Assembly (NCBI GenBank): GCA_037042915.1
Contig: CM073200.1
Span: 1,178,001 to 1,242,000 of the forward strand
Direction: 5' to 3'
Length of the DNA: 64,000 bases
Source: Auricularia sp. M13
Lineage: Eukaryota; Basidiomycota; Agaricomycetes; Auriculariales; Auriculariaceae
Below the pieces are notes generated by a model. The model was given only the letters and a program-made list of their open reading frames with translations. It was not told the origin of the DNA and ran no database searches. How positions within the stretch are numbered: the stretch's first letter is position 1; each line of letters starts with the position of its first letter. Of this stretch, positions 34,309 to 44,969 are shown piece after piece. The translations under genes and the position numbers were made by a program.

Positions 34309-35699
34309 ATGACTCAGGTCGACATCACCCGCGATACTCCTTCTCACGCTCCGGGTTCCTTTGCCAAGAGCATTATCGACCTGAGCCTCGCTGAAGGTCA
34401 TGATCGTGCACTCGCTGCCCTCAGGCAAGCACACCCGTCCGTTGATATGGACGATGTCAGTCTCTGGCTGGCCTACATTAAGGACTGTCACTCAGCGGGT
34501 GTCGAACCTTCGGCCTTCATCATGCAATCCTTTCCGCTCGTCGCGTGGACAAAGTTCCTTCGCTCTGGACACGGTGCGAGGCTTGTGGTCAGTCCTTGCA
34601 CCTGTTATAGACTCGCACAAGCACTGATCTTCCGTACCATGCAGCCCGATCTTGCACGATTGCTTCCAGAGTCGAATGTGAGTCTAGTCGCGCAGTTTCC
34701 TTATTTGAGCTCAGCATCTGCTCTCAATCTCAGTCTAGAACTATTTCTGGACTCGATATTCCGGCCGTCGTTCATTCAACTGAGAATCACGTACTACCCC
34801 CACATTCGCCCGCGTCCGAACCGAGTCAAGAGCCCGAAATGCCGCCCGCTCCGCCACCTTCCCCTCAGACTCCTCACAACTGTTTCATCTCTGGGGTACG
34901 AAGAGCGTGCTCGTTGATATTGCCTTCACACTCCTGACACATGTGTTGTACAGCAGCAGAAGGATGAAGTTCCAATTTCCTCCGCCGCCATGGCGACCTC
35001 GCTGCATATGTCCCCTCTGCTGCCTGTCGAGGTAATTCGTTCATTTCGTCCTATCTTGTACGATCTGACTCACGCGTAGACTTCCAATGAGCCTTCGGAA
35101 GAATGCCTTGTTAGACCGGCTCCTGGTGACGACACCGTTGCACCCGTAGCCGAAATTCTGGTGGGTAAACTTGAGCGTCTGTCGCATTACCTCTTGTTCT
35201 GTTCTGATTATAGATCTTGCAGCGAACTCGCTTTGATACCCACGGAGTTATCAACATGGTATTTGGCAAAGTTACCATCGGCACCTTGAATACGCATACA
35301 CTTCTTTGACCCTCTTTCGTCTTGGTTGATGATCATAGGTCCCTGATGTACGTTCCTAAATCATTACAACTTCAGTGCACCTCCATTTCGTCTACTCCCC
35401 CAAACGGACGCTATCCAGAGGATTGAGATCGTTCGATTTGCCGAGGGCTTTGAGTTTCTGGTACACATGCCAATGACCACCCAGTGTATGTGATATCGTC
35501 CAACAAAGAAATTGTGATGAACCATCTTCGCGCCGCTAGAGCGTCAGTCAAAGACCCACACAGGAGGCATTACCAAGTCGAACGGGATTTTGCGTTCAAT
35601 TATATTCTGAAAGAATGGTTACTCTTAACGCGCTTCTCAGAGCACCTTGAGCGAGGACAAGGTCCAAATGAGTGCAGGGATAACTCGAACAAACCATGA
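34309..35699 (+). CDS. Unrecognised Ser/Pro-rich multi-exon protein; 3' part unresolved
   Basis: Well-supported exons: 34309-34587, 34645-34677, 34734-34895, 34960-35031, 35080-35160 and 35214-35258, all multiples of three. The five introns joining them are 48-64 nt, all phase 0. The protein starts MTQVDITRDTPSHAPGSFAK, with LAALRQAHPSVDMDDVSLWL, a Pro-rich stretch and RTRFDTHGVINM. Beyond 35258, coding-like segments continue in two more frames (..LNHYNFSAPPFRLLPQTDAI, RIEIVRFAEGFEFLVHM, then NHLRAARASVKDPHRRHYQV to a TGA at 35697-35699), so the tail is either mis-spliced in my model or frameshifted. Exon 2 is only 33 nt. Family not recognised. Confidence 0.5.
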
Positions 35700-36660
35700 G
35701 CGTTTTCGTTACGAGTAGGTATCCGGCGCGAGACAGCTTGCAAGGCGGTCGTGCGGTGCCGCGCGCGGGCCGTAGTGCGCTCCGTTTGCAGTTGTCACGG
35801 TGGCCCGAGCGTCTGGTGCAAAGCCGCGGCCTGGGCGCCTTCTAATTGTACTTGGCTGGCAGAAGAGCCATGTGTCGGTGCTGGGCGGATACCAACTTTG
35901 AGTGAATGACCTGGAAGCGCGCCTTGTCGATGCCGCATTCGGTGGTGGCTTCGAACGGCGGCTCGGCAGCAACGCAGGATCAAACTAACGATTCTTCCGA
36001 GGACAAGTCTGCAAGGGAGACTACTCTTGGCGCGTGAAAGTCGAGATGTACCAGTACACGCGCTTGTCGACTCCGCTCCCAGATCTCTTCCTTCTGCAAC
36101 TTCAAAATTTTCGTACCTACGGAAAAAATGCCGCCAGGAGGTTTTTAGGCAGACAGCGAGGATTGAGACAAACACATTCAAGACCAAACACTGATAATAC
36201 GGCACGTATTTATACCAGCGACTAACACATTGAGACAGAAATACAGACAGGACAGCGACAGAGGGCAAAACGCGAATGGTGGTGCGGGGAGGGGACACGG
36301 ACAAAAAGCTAGTAATGCACAGGGGACGCGGGAAGTGGTAACGCAAAGGGAACAAAAGCAGGAGATAGACAGAGATGGACAGAGAGACGAGAATGCATGA
36401 TGTGCGGCGCGCAGGCGACCGCGGTCTATAATACGTTAGCGCCAGCGTGAGAGCGAGGGCGTCGCTGCAGATGCTGCAGCGCGGCCGTGTCCCGCGCACG
36501 GTGGCACAGGGACTCCTTCCTTGACGATGATGCGGTGTTGAGACGGGGAAAGCAGAGAGGAAAGCGACGATAATCCAAGACTGCGGGAGAGCGATGAGAA
36601 CGCGGTCGTATAATGCAATAATGACTGTACCCAAGGATGGAGAGCCCAGCATGTGCTGGT
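35700..36660. other. No gene I can support
   Basis: Open minus-strand frames here lack motifs. A GC-rich run at 35730-35850 gives compositional ORFs. Confidence 0.35.
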
Positions 36661-36669
36661 CAGCGCGGC

Positions 36670-37600
36670 TCATAGCCGGCGTCGGCGCCGAGCTCCCACA
36701 GCATCTAGCGCAACGCGATGCACAGCGCGCCGATGCTCCCGCAGGGAGAACTGCCGGGCGCAGTGGGCCACTCGAGCACGCATGCGGCGAGCTCGATGCG
36801 CTTGTCCTCGGTGACGGTGCCCGTCGCGGGCTCCATCAGGATCGCAAGCTCCTCGAGCGCGCCCGCCGTGTGCCGCGGATAGTCGATGCGGCGCGCGCCG
36901 TGTGCGGGAACAGGCGTCGAATGCTCTCGGGCCGCAGGAAGGGCGACTCGTCGGCAACGCTCATCCCCGTCTGCGCGTGTCGCGCATCGTCCAGCGCCTG
37001 CTTCAGTGCCTCCATCTCGCGGCGCGTGACGGCCGCAGCGTTTACTGTCTTGGGCGCTAGGAGGCGTGTGCGCAGACGCCGGCGAGGGAAGCGTCGGAGG
37101 TGTGGGCGGGCGGCGGGATTTGCTCCAGGCCGTGAGGCAGAGTTTTCTGGCCGCAAGGTTGAGACTCTGAGATTGCGTGTGTCCGCCCACGACGCGCGAG
37201 TGATCACCGAGCGGAATTCCGCGGCTGAAAATTTGCTTTGATGAAACGGTCGAGTCGGCGGACCAAGGCTTTGAATGGCTACGATTGCAATCTCTCGCGG
37301 AATTCAGGCAAAGTCGGCTGGCGATTCGTGATAGCAAGCTGATAGCAGCGAAAAATTGACCTGAGAGACCGAATCCATGGGCTGGAGAGCGCGCCAATGG
37401 CAGTTTGACCAAGAGCGTTGCGATCTTTCCTGTTCTTCTGGGCGACCTCGAGTCAGTAGCTGCTGAATAATTGGCAAAGTTATCGACGTACGAATTGCTT
37501 AATTCGATAGAGCCCAAATTGAGGTTGTTGTTCATGCGGTCCAGAGTGCTGAGTGTGGAACGGCCGAGTTCGAAGCGAGTCTGAGAGACGCGCATGAGCC
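36670..37600 (-). pseudogene. GC-rich minus-strand gene fragment with frame switches
   Basis: Coding-like text appears in alternating frames: KTVNAAAVTRREMEALKQAL and DESPFLRPESIRRLFPHTAR in one, then RRIDYPRHTAGALEELAILM and TEDKRIELAACVLEWP in the next. The switch falls in a GCGCGC run, which suggests a dinucleotide slip (mutation or assembly error). The helix around MEALKQALDDARH is the only structural hint. Family not recognised. Confidence 0.35.
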
Positions 37601-38024
37601 GCCCACTCTCGTTGGACTATTGCCCTCTGCGTTTGTGATCTTAACCAACGGGCAGCTGCTGCCGGGCTTCACTAGTGCGTGACTGAATTCGTAAGACAAT
37701 GCCGCTGGTGTGCTTGAGGACGGACGACTCTGTCGTCGGTGGCGACGGCGGGCAACGGGGACGCCGTAGTCACGCGTGCGCTCTTGTTGGCGCTGTCCTC
37801 ATCGGGTTCATGCTTCCGCTTGAGGCGGGGAGAAGGTCCCTGGACGGCGGCGGCGACTGCGGAAAGTCGGGCAGGATGAATGCGGACGGAATGGATTCGA
37901 GGATCTAGCACAATATGATGAGCAATGGTTCATCAGCGTGACTTGTGCGGCTTACCGCGAGATTCTTAAGTAGCTGTTAATTTGAAATGCGGGCCATTGG
38001 CTGAGAGTTTGAGGCCATTATGGC

Positions 38025-39689
38025 TTGTACAAGCAAGGAGGATGGAGGCTCGGGATCCGGTGCCTGGGTCAGAGCTGGGCTCGGCGGACAATAGCACGCC
38101 ATGTGCCCGAGGATTTATCGCTCTGTAGTCGTGGTGCGCGGATATTGCGCAGGCGGCCAATCGTTGGTGGGTGGTCGGCGGCGGGAGGCAAGAGGCCCGG
38201 AGCGAATCAAGCCGCTGGCAGCTCGACAGCGCCGCAACCCGGCAACCCTTTCCGCCCGCTCGCACCGCACTGTTCCCTCACCCACCATCTGCATTGTAGC
38301 GCGTCTCCGAGTGCAAGTCGCCGGCGCCCGGGCCATGGCGCGAGTGATGGAATCAACCACGCTCCTTCTTGCACTTGCACCATCTCCGTCCACCCGCGGC
38401 GCGAGCGCGAAGCGCTCGCGCAGCACTGGCCAGCTTGCTCGTCGCGTCCCCCGTTCTCGAACGCGCGCCCGACGCCGTCATGCGCGTCGCGGCCCGCACT
38501 CTGCGCGCTGCCTCGGACGCGCTGCTCAAACTCTTGGCCGCCGCCTATCACGACGCCCGCGGCTGGTCTTGCACGCTCGCGCAGTGTCCAGCCTGCTCGT
38601 CGCGTCCGCCATTCTCGAACGCGCGCCGGGCGCCGTCCTGCGCGTCTCGCAGCCCGTGCTCTGCGCGCGCGCGAGCTCGTCAAAAAATTCGTCATCGCCG
38701 AACACGACGTCTGCGCCCGGTCTTGCAACGCCGTCAGCGTTGCGCGGCGCATCCATGGCTGGCACGTCGTCAATGCCAGCCATAACCTGCTCATCGCCTA
38801 CCCCGTCCCCGCCCTGCGCCAAATATTGACGCTACTCGCTGCCCGCGTCTGTGGACCGTCTGCGGACCTTGCACGCGCGCGCGCGCAAGCCCCCTCCGAC
38901 ACCGACAGTGCGACCGACCCGAACGCGCTCAGAAGCACGCTCGGCGCTGTTCCATCCGCCTGGCTTGCTCGTCGCCAACGCAGGCCTGACCCCGACCTCG
39001 ACCTGGGCGCAACCTTCGAACGCTCGCGAGCCGCATTTTTTGGACCGCGTCGACACTGGGTGCAGGCTTTCTCGAGGCGCTCATCCCGCCGCGCTGACGC
39101 CCTTGGAACGCGCTCGTCGTGCTCCGCGCCGTCTGCGCCGACTGGCTCGTCTCCGACGCCAGGACCGCCAGTCAGCATTGCGTCCACCGTGTGCGTACGC
39201 ACCCGCACGATCCAACTTGCTTCTATCGCATCCGACCATGACACCTGCACCCGGTCAAGATGCCGGACCAGCTTGATGCTCGCCGCTGCTGACCGCGCTC
39301 GTACACTGGCCCACGTCCGACCTCAGACTCTACTCGACGCGTCAGTGAATTGCTCATCAAGACAGAAATACCATTACCCCAAATCACCCCGTTCCTCGAT
39401 TTCGTGCATGCCAGCGGCGCCCTGGCGCGGCGTGAGTCGGCTGGTGTATCGGACACGGCCGACACCGCGACACACTTGCACCTCGACGGGATCATCGCGC
39501 GCATTCAGAAACAAGATATCAGCCATCGCCTACCTCATAGCTACCGGTACGTACCTTTTTCTTTCGATTCGGACAACATTTTTTCAAAAGTGTTTGCTCA
39601 CCGTCTCGCCCGTAGAGCGCGCATTTCACATTAAATCTTCTCCTGGCTCCCGCTGCATGCTCTCTTGGATATGCCCTATCGATTGGTAA
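38025..39689 (+). CDS. Long GC-rich open frame, 554 codons; true coding probably shorter and multi-exon
   Basis: This is the longest uninterrupted frame in the window, but only part of it looks coding: ELVKKFVIAEHDVCARSCNA and HNLLIAYPVPALRQILTLLA (about 38665-38850). Elsewhere other plus frames look better: LASLLVASPVLERAPDAVMR, SSLLVASAILERAPGAVLRV and PWNALVVLRAVCADWLVSDA. Two direct repeats of about 85 bp, 158 bp apart (about 38421 and 38579), encode the LLVAS..ILERAP segment. The second copy leaves frame at a (CG)n run. I read this as a gene with duplicated exons plus a possible frameshift rather than one protein. Confidence 0.25.
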   Translation: MYKQGGWRLGIRCLGQSWARRTIARHVPEDLSLCSRGARILRRRPIVGGWSAAGGKRPGANQAAGSSTAPQPGNPFRPLAPHCSLTHHLHCSASPSASRRRPGHGASDGINHAPSCTCTISVHPRREREALAQHWPACSSRPPFSNARPTPSCASRPALCALPRTRCSNSWPPPITTPAAGLARSRSVQPARRVRHSRTRAGRRPARLAARALRARELVKKFVIAEHDVCARSCNAVSVARRIHGWHVVNASHNLLIAYPVPALRQILTLLAARVCGPSADLARARAQAPSDTDSATDPNALRSTLGAVPSAWLARRQRRPDPDLDLGATFERSRAAFFGPRRHWVQAFSRRSSRRADALGTRSSCSAPSAPTGSSPTPGPPVSIASTVCVRTRTIQLASIASDHDTCTRSRCRTSLMLAAADRARTLAHVRPQTLLDASVNCSSRQKYHYPKSPRSSISCMPAAPWRGVSRLVYRTRPTPRHTCTSTGSSRAFRNKISAIAYLIATGTYLFLSIRTTFFQKCLLTVSPVERAFHIKSSPGSRCMLSWICPIDW

Positions 39690-40450
39690 GCGCCGATTTG
39701 CTTGTTTTACATGGAACGGATGCTCACGTTTTCTTGCCATTAGACAACTTGCACGACGTGTCGCGTTCGCGACAGACGCCGCAGCGCCGCTCGACAACGA
39801 GACCGTGACCATCATTGGGTTATTACAAATTACATACAACCGTTCAATCGCGCGCGTGGGACCCATTTCGACTTCGGCGGTCTTGGACGGCATGTTACGG
39901 TCAAAACGCACGATCGCGACGATCCGATGTCGGGCGCCCTCCACAACGCCCACAGACATCAGGGCCCCGATGACGCCAGAGTCGTTCAAACGCGCGCCCA
40001 AGACGCGTTTCGATTATGGTGGCCTTCGGTGTGATTCTGTCGAACGTGAGTTTTCCTTATTGAATCTCGAGCGCCGCAAAGTCACTTACATCATCATTTC
40101 TTGGAATCCAATTAGGATTCTTCGACGCGAGTGACGCGCGTCTGCCGTACGTTGTCCGCCGTCGTCAGGACGCGATCTTTCTTGAAGGCCGGACTCGCGC
40201 ATTCGATCGGCTCCCGCTCCTCCAAACGCAGTCAATCCCGCACCCGACTCCATTTCGGGCGATCCCATAGGACCATTCAACTCGCCCGGCAGGCCAAAAT
40301 TGTGCTGCATCGGCCTGGAGGCCGTTGGGTCGGTGAGTGTCGCTTCCGAACAACCGCCGGCATGTCCGACGATACGCTCCATATTGCGCTTTTTCGTGCT
40401 CACAGTCGCATTCTAGATTATATCAGCAATGGCTCGCGAAAAGGTTAGCG
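39690..40450 (+). CDS. Coding-like plus-strand exons, hypothetical
   Basis: After an AG near 39751 the frame reads LARRVAFATDAAAPLDNETV, TIIGLLQITYNRSIARVGPI and STSAVLDGMLRSKRTIATIR. A GTGAGT..AATTAG intron (about 40047-40115) leads on to HFGRSHRTIQLARQAKIVLH and RPGGRWVG before a GTGAGT donor near 40334. It may be the 3' part of the 38-kb gene. Family unknown; a competing frame exists in the second exon. Confidence 0.35.
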
Positions 40451-41880
40451 CGCGCGGATCGCTCGTCGAGCCCGGGCGGTCCAGTCATCGCGCACGTTCG
40501 ATACGCGGGATTCTTCGCTTCATCGCTCGGAGTGACGACTCCGCGCCGAGCGTCAGAATGCCGCGAATCGGCCGCGATGCCGTTGGACGACCCGAACCAG
40601 CTCGGACACGCCGCAACGACTGCGGCGAGTGCGCGTCGAAATTCGGGCAGGGTGGCGTGCTCGTGGAATGGGGGATGGTGTACGGGTGTTTGGGAGTGGG
40701 GGGAGGGCGGAGGGAGCGTGTACGTACCAAAGTGCCGTTCGCGATAATAACACCGTTTTGCTCGTCCAACATGCGATTGGCTGCGTCACTCGCAGCAGCG
40801 ACTGGATATGCACTGTTGAGACGGTAGTCGCCTGCGATAGGAAATGAAGCGAAGCAAATGGAAAATGAAAGTTACTCACCCATCGACAGCGTGTGCAACT
40901 TGAAGTCAGACGTTCCGAACGCGGCTGGAGAACATCTGCGGCAGCATGGATGGCATGATAACGACGGCAGCATACGTGCATCGATGTGAATGGCCTATGG
41001 GTGGTTTTTTGGGCGGGAACGGCAGTTTGGGCGGTTCGGGCCGTTCGGCAGACGGTATGGGCAGAGTTGCACGCCGACTGACGCTTTCCTGAATGCATTC
41101 CAGGAAATGATGATCTATCAGTGGCATTCTAGATAGGAAGAACTGAAATTGATCACCGTATGCGATGATATGGATAGCCTGCAAACCGCGAGGAACGTCG
41201 AGAGTGGTCGATGAATGCGTCGATCGAGACAGCGGTGACCTCGTTGTACAACAACGGGCACATACCAAAGGAGTTCTGCGATAGGAAGACTAATTAGCAA
41301 GGCGTTTAATGGACAAGGGGACGGTTCTCTCACCGTGTTGGCGGTGGGACACAACGATCGGGCGTCTGAATCTGGAACGTCTCGAGCCGCGTCCTATCAG
41401 GAATCGAAGCTGCGGAAGTGTATTAGTGATGCACACAGTCGTAGGTCACAGACTGTACCCTGGTCATCGATGAGCACGGTCTGCAGACGCGGGCGACGAC
41501 GGTGAGAGTCGCGGAGGCGGCGAGCCGCAGGCATGCGACTCTGTCAGGCGGCGACGAACGGTGCTTGGAGGCAGCGAGCAGCACATCGATTGATAACGAG
41601 AGAGCGAGGTGAGAGTGAGGTACGACGGGAAGAGGAGGGTGGAAGGCCGATGGAGGCTTGACCCGTTTTCCCGGCAGCCTTTATGCACACGCAGGGCGCT
41701 CGTTCCGCCCGTTCCTGTTCCGACGACTGACTGCACAGGCTTACTAGCACGATGTAGTACGACACGGCTTGTGGGAAGCGCAACGACGCGGTGCCGAGAC
41801 CGGCCAGTGTGCCTGTGCACTGGGTTTAGCCCCCCCCCCAACCTCGGCGACGATTTCGCGCCGCCCGACCATTCCTCTCC
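40451..41880 (-). pseudogene. Minus-strand coding-like pieces, unresolved
   Basis: Segments such as MLDEQNGVIIANGTLVRTRS (from 40772), FGMCPLLYNEVTAVSIDAFI (about 41265-41205) and LDVPRGLQAIHIIAYGDQFQ look coding, but lie in different frames without a satisfying splice chain. The DNA at 41245-41266 shares a 19-mer with the KDZ element at 53.4 kb. Confidence 0.25.
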
Positions 41881-42699
41881 CGCCAATTCTTTGCTGGGCT
41901 CGTCATATTAGGCGCCCATAGTCGAATTAAGCGCTCCTAGTGCATAGAGGGAGGGATAGGGGGCCCCTATACCCCCTGGACGTCGAAAATGTGCTAGACT
42001 CTCGTTCCAGAACAAAATTATGAGCAATTCAGCTCGTTTCAAAAGCATATTACGCATGCAGATTCAGCGGGCGCCGGTTTCCCAAAGCTTGTTCTGGGCC
42101 GCTGTCCGCTGGGCGAGCGGAGTTTCCACGGACGTGCGAGCGAGATTTCGACGCTCGCACGCGTTCAGACGCCTCTCCCGCTGACTAATCATGTCACACG
42201 GGGTCATAATACATGCGTCTAGATGGTACTGAGGTCGGAACAGCAAAATCTGAAGAAAAACTTGTCCACTGAAATGCACAAAAAGACGCATTCTGGACGC
42301 AATGGTTGCTCATCGGCGCTCTGAACCACACCGATATACACAGGGTACTCTCTCCTGCTTCTATAAGCGCCCGTTAGGTGGTGTCCACCCAGGGTGCATG
42401 CTCTATAGCATGCACTTTGGGCAGAGAATCATCCCATGACGATCGGCGGGCTCACTGCGCCGCTTCTACTACCCAAAATCTGTTTCCTCATGTTCAATTT
42501 CCCCACGTTGACTTTCCCTTCCTGCAAGATCTTTGTAATTACCCTTCTTACGCGTTAGACATACCTATCCCACACGATCTTTATGCCTTCCTGCACGTGC
42601 AGTATGCCTTCCTACACGTCCATTATTACCCTTCCCACACGCTCCAATACCCCTTCTAACACGTCCTTATAACCCTTCCTACATGCCGGTATTACCCTT

Positions 42700-43062
42700 T
42701 TTTTTTTTTTTTTGTGGAAGCATCAGACCGGCAAGCATCCAACATAGTTGTCCTACACCGAATCCTGCCCAACCAACCGGAGCTGGTGGGCGCTTAGTTG
42801 TGGCTTGCCTTTCGGCTGCCAAACCCGTACCGGATCATGTCCGGCGGAAGAATGCAGTTATGCAGACTGGGAATGACGTATTTGTCAACAACCAGTACTG
42901 TGGGACTCGGCCCGAAGGCCCCTACCCACTAAACTTCCGAAGTGGCTGAACCACGGGCACAGAGCCCGTGTTGGGGGACGGGCGAGATTCGAACCCACGA
43001 CCTGCTATATTGTCAGACCGCGGGTTCACGCTTGGAGTGGCTGCCACTAAGCCACCGCGTCC
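42700..43062 (-). mobile_element. tRNA-derived SINE with poly(A) tail and 14-bp target duplication
   Basis: The minus strand starts at 43062 with a tRNA-like head (42973-43062), continues through an unrelated body of about 255 bp and ends in a 15-16 nt A-run (T-run at 42698-42713). The 14-bp sequence CCGGTATTACCCTT flanks it at 42686-42699 and 43063-43076. This is a textbook LINE-mobilised insertion. The body has no ORF of note. Confidence 0.9.
42973..43062 (-). ncRNA. tRNA-like head of the SINE (Pol III A and B boxes)
   Basis: It begins GGGGACGCGGTGGCTTAGTG and ends CGTCCCC, so the acceptor stem pairs. TGGCTTAGTGGC is an A-box and GGTTCGAATCTC a B-box. At about 90 nt it is longer than a standard tRNA, as with class II (Ser/Leu-type) parents. 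The anticodon could not be assigned with confidence. Confidence 0.75.
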
Positions 43063-43140
43063 CCGGTATTACCCTTCTTACACGTCCTTGTAACCCTTCC
43101 TGCACGTTCTGGTATCCCTTCCTGCACGCTCCCAGGGATA

Positions 43141-44769
43141 TCTTGCTTCTACTACACAGCACATCAAAATGCCGCAAACATTGGAGATTGCTTCTGCCGA
43201 AGTACCGGGCAACGCGATTCGGACGGAGTACGGGCGCACGTTGCGCTGCTGCTCTCAGCACGGATATTTCTCAAGTTCCATTCAATCGTCCATCAGATTC
43301 GAAATTTGCAAACTGACTGTCTGCGGAGCACCTGTGTCACATTGCAGGTACCCATGAGCATCTGAGCGTGACCGCATTAAGTGGTCACCCCGTGGCACAA
43401 CGGCATTCTCCGCATCTTTCCCTCGAACCTATAACATCCCCCTGCCGCGCCACCTGTTTCGCCGCTCCTTGTCTGTGATTCCCCCACACAATGCTGCGCC
43501 ATTGCGCTCTACTCGAAACGCCGTGGCTGTGGCCAGAAAACGGTCAATTTTGCCGTTTTCCTTTGGAGCGCATCGTCTGACCGGTTTGCGTTGCAGAACA
43601 CGACGAAGGTCAATCGTCTCCCGGATACGCGCTGCACGATGGCATACGTGAGTGCATTTTGTGCGTAATCCTTGGTGAGTTCAACTTCCTATCGGTTTTT
43701 TCAGCACTTCTTCTCCTCCCTATCCGTCATCCCCACGAGCACACCGTTGCTGCGGGGCAACTCTCTCCCCACAGCATGCTATCTGGGGCCTTTTCATACG
43801 CATGTGGCATGCCAGACCGCATTCGTCATCCCGTCCTCTTCTGCCACCGTCCTTTTCGCCCTTCGCTGTTTTCGCCTCGTCCCACCCACGGCCACCCAGC
43901 GCATTTTCTGTTGAATGGGAGATGCCTGGAACATCCTCCAATGATGAATCTTTCTTCTAAACGGACAATATTCTGAAAGTTGCCTTTGCTGACCCGACTC
44001 ATTTGCAGTGGATTCGTTCCCAGAGACGAGCAAGTAGCACTGGTCGGTTGAGCTCGCAGCACGCACCGCGCACCTCTCGCCGCACATTTGCGGTAGAAGG
44101 TCATCCGCGATAACGCTGAGGCGTTACGCGCCGTTGCGTCGGGAGGCGCGGCGGCACAACGGTCTGCATGACCGACAGGTGCGTCCCAGTAATGTCGACC
44201 ACAGTTCTGCGGGCTGACAATGCTCCTCCGCAATAGGATATGTATGGATGCATATGTGCACTTGATGCACATGTGAGGGCCTAAGGCTGAAACTAAATTA
44301 AATATAAGTACGCCTCGCCGTACTTTATTTAGATTCAGTATTTATACTCGGTGTATACAACTGATGACTACATCATACACGCTTATATAACTACATATCC
44401 TGGGCATACAACGTCCTAGACGTGTTGGAATGCATGCAAATTGGAGGGTGAAGCAAGAAACCCGTTTCAGTGAGAGTATTACCAAATTGGGAAGGAGGAT
44501 ACAAGATGCAGCATGACTGATGACTGGGATACCATACATGCTCCTCATGTATATGATTGGTCAATAGGACTCTCTATGGCTTAATACTGGATGCATTACT
44601 ACGTCAGAATACTGCAGAAAATGGGTATGGAAACTTGTGAGAAGCTTGGTGGTCTGACTTACCCTCAAGGACCTCCACTGGCAGGGCATGAAGGTCTCCA
44701 TAAAGGTGCCTTGGCTGCAAAACACCTCTTCCTAGATGTATCTCAGTTGATCTGAGCCTCATCAAGTCG
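43141..44769. other. No gene I can support
   Basis: Frames up to about 150 codons (for example plus 43659-43976 and minus 43826-44272) overlap and lack motifs. The stretch from 44280 to 44800 is AT-rich and approaches the end of the DIRS element. Confidence 0.35.
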
Positions 44770-44969
44770 GCATATAGATACAATTAATTATAATTAATTA
44801 CTCGAAAATACACATGCCTGTACTCTAATTATATTTATTCTGTGCCGGAGTCGCTTGGAAGATGAAGGAGAGGAGAGAGACGGACTGGGGTCCGCATAGA
44901 CGGCATTAGGGTGAGGCAGATGATGATTGCCGAAGCCTGCGCTCTCGCGCGACCCAACTGGGGGGCCGC

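Larger units (their letters stand above)
42480..43140. repeat. Degenerate minisatellite, unit about CCCTTCCTACACGTCCTTATTA, split by a SINE
   Basis: About a dozen units of 20-24 bp built on (A/C)CCTTCC(T/C)(A/G)CACG run from 42480 to 42699 and resume at 43063 to about 43135. The break is exactly the SINE insertion. Confidence 0.75.

Noticed and set aside
38025-39689. 554-codon plus-strand ORF as one intact protein
   Set aside because: Most of it is Arg/Ser/Pro-rich text produced by GC-rich DNA, and other frames look more coding in several parts. Kept only as a low-confidence candidate.
42961-43062. Functional tRNA gene
   Set aside because: Longer than a tRNA, fused to a SINE body, and flanked by an insertion duplication and A-tail. 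It is the head of a SINE.
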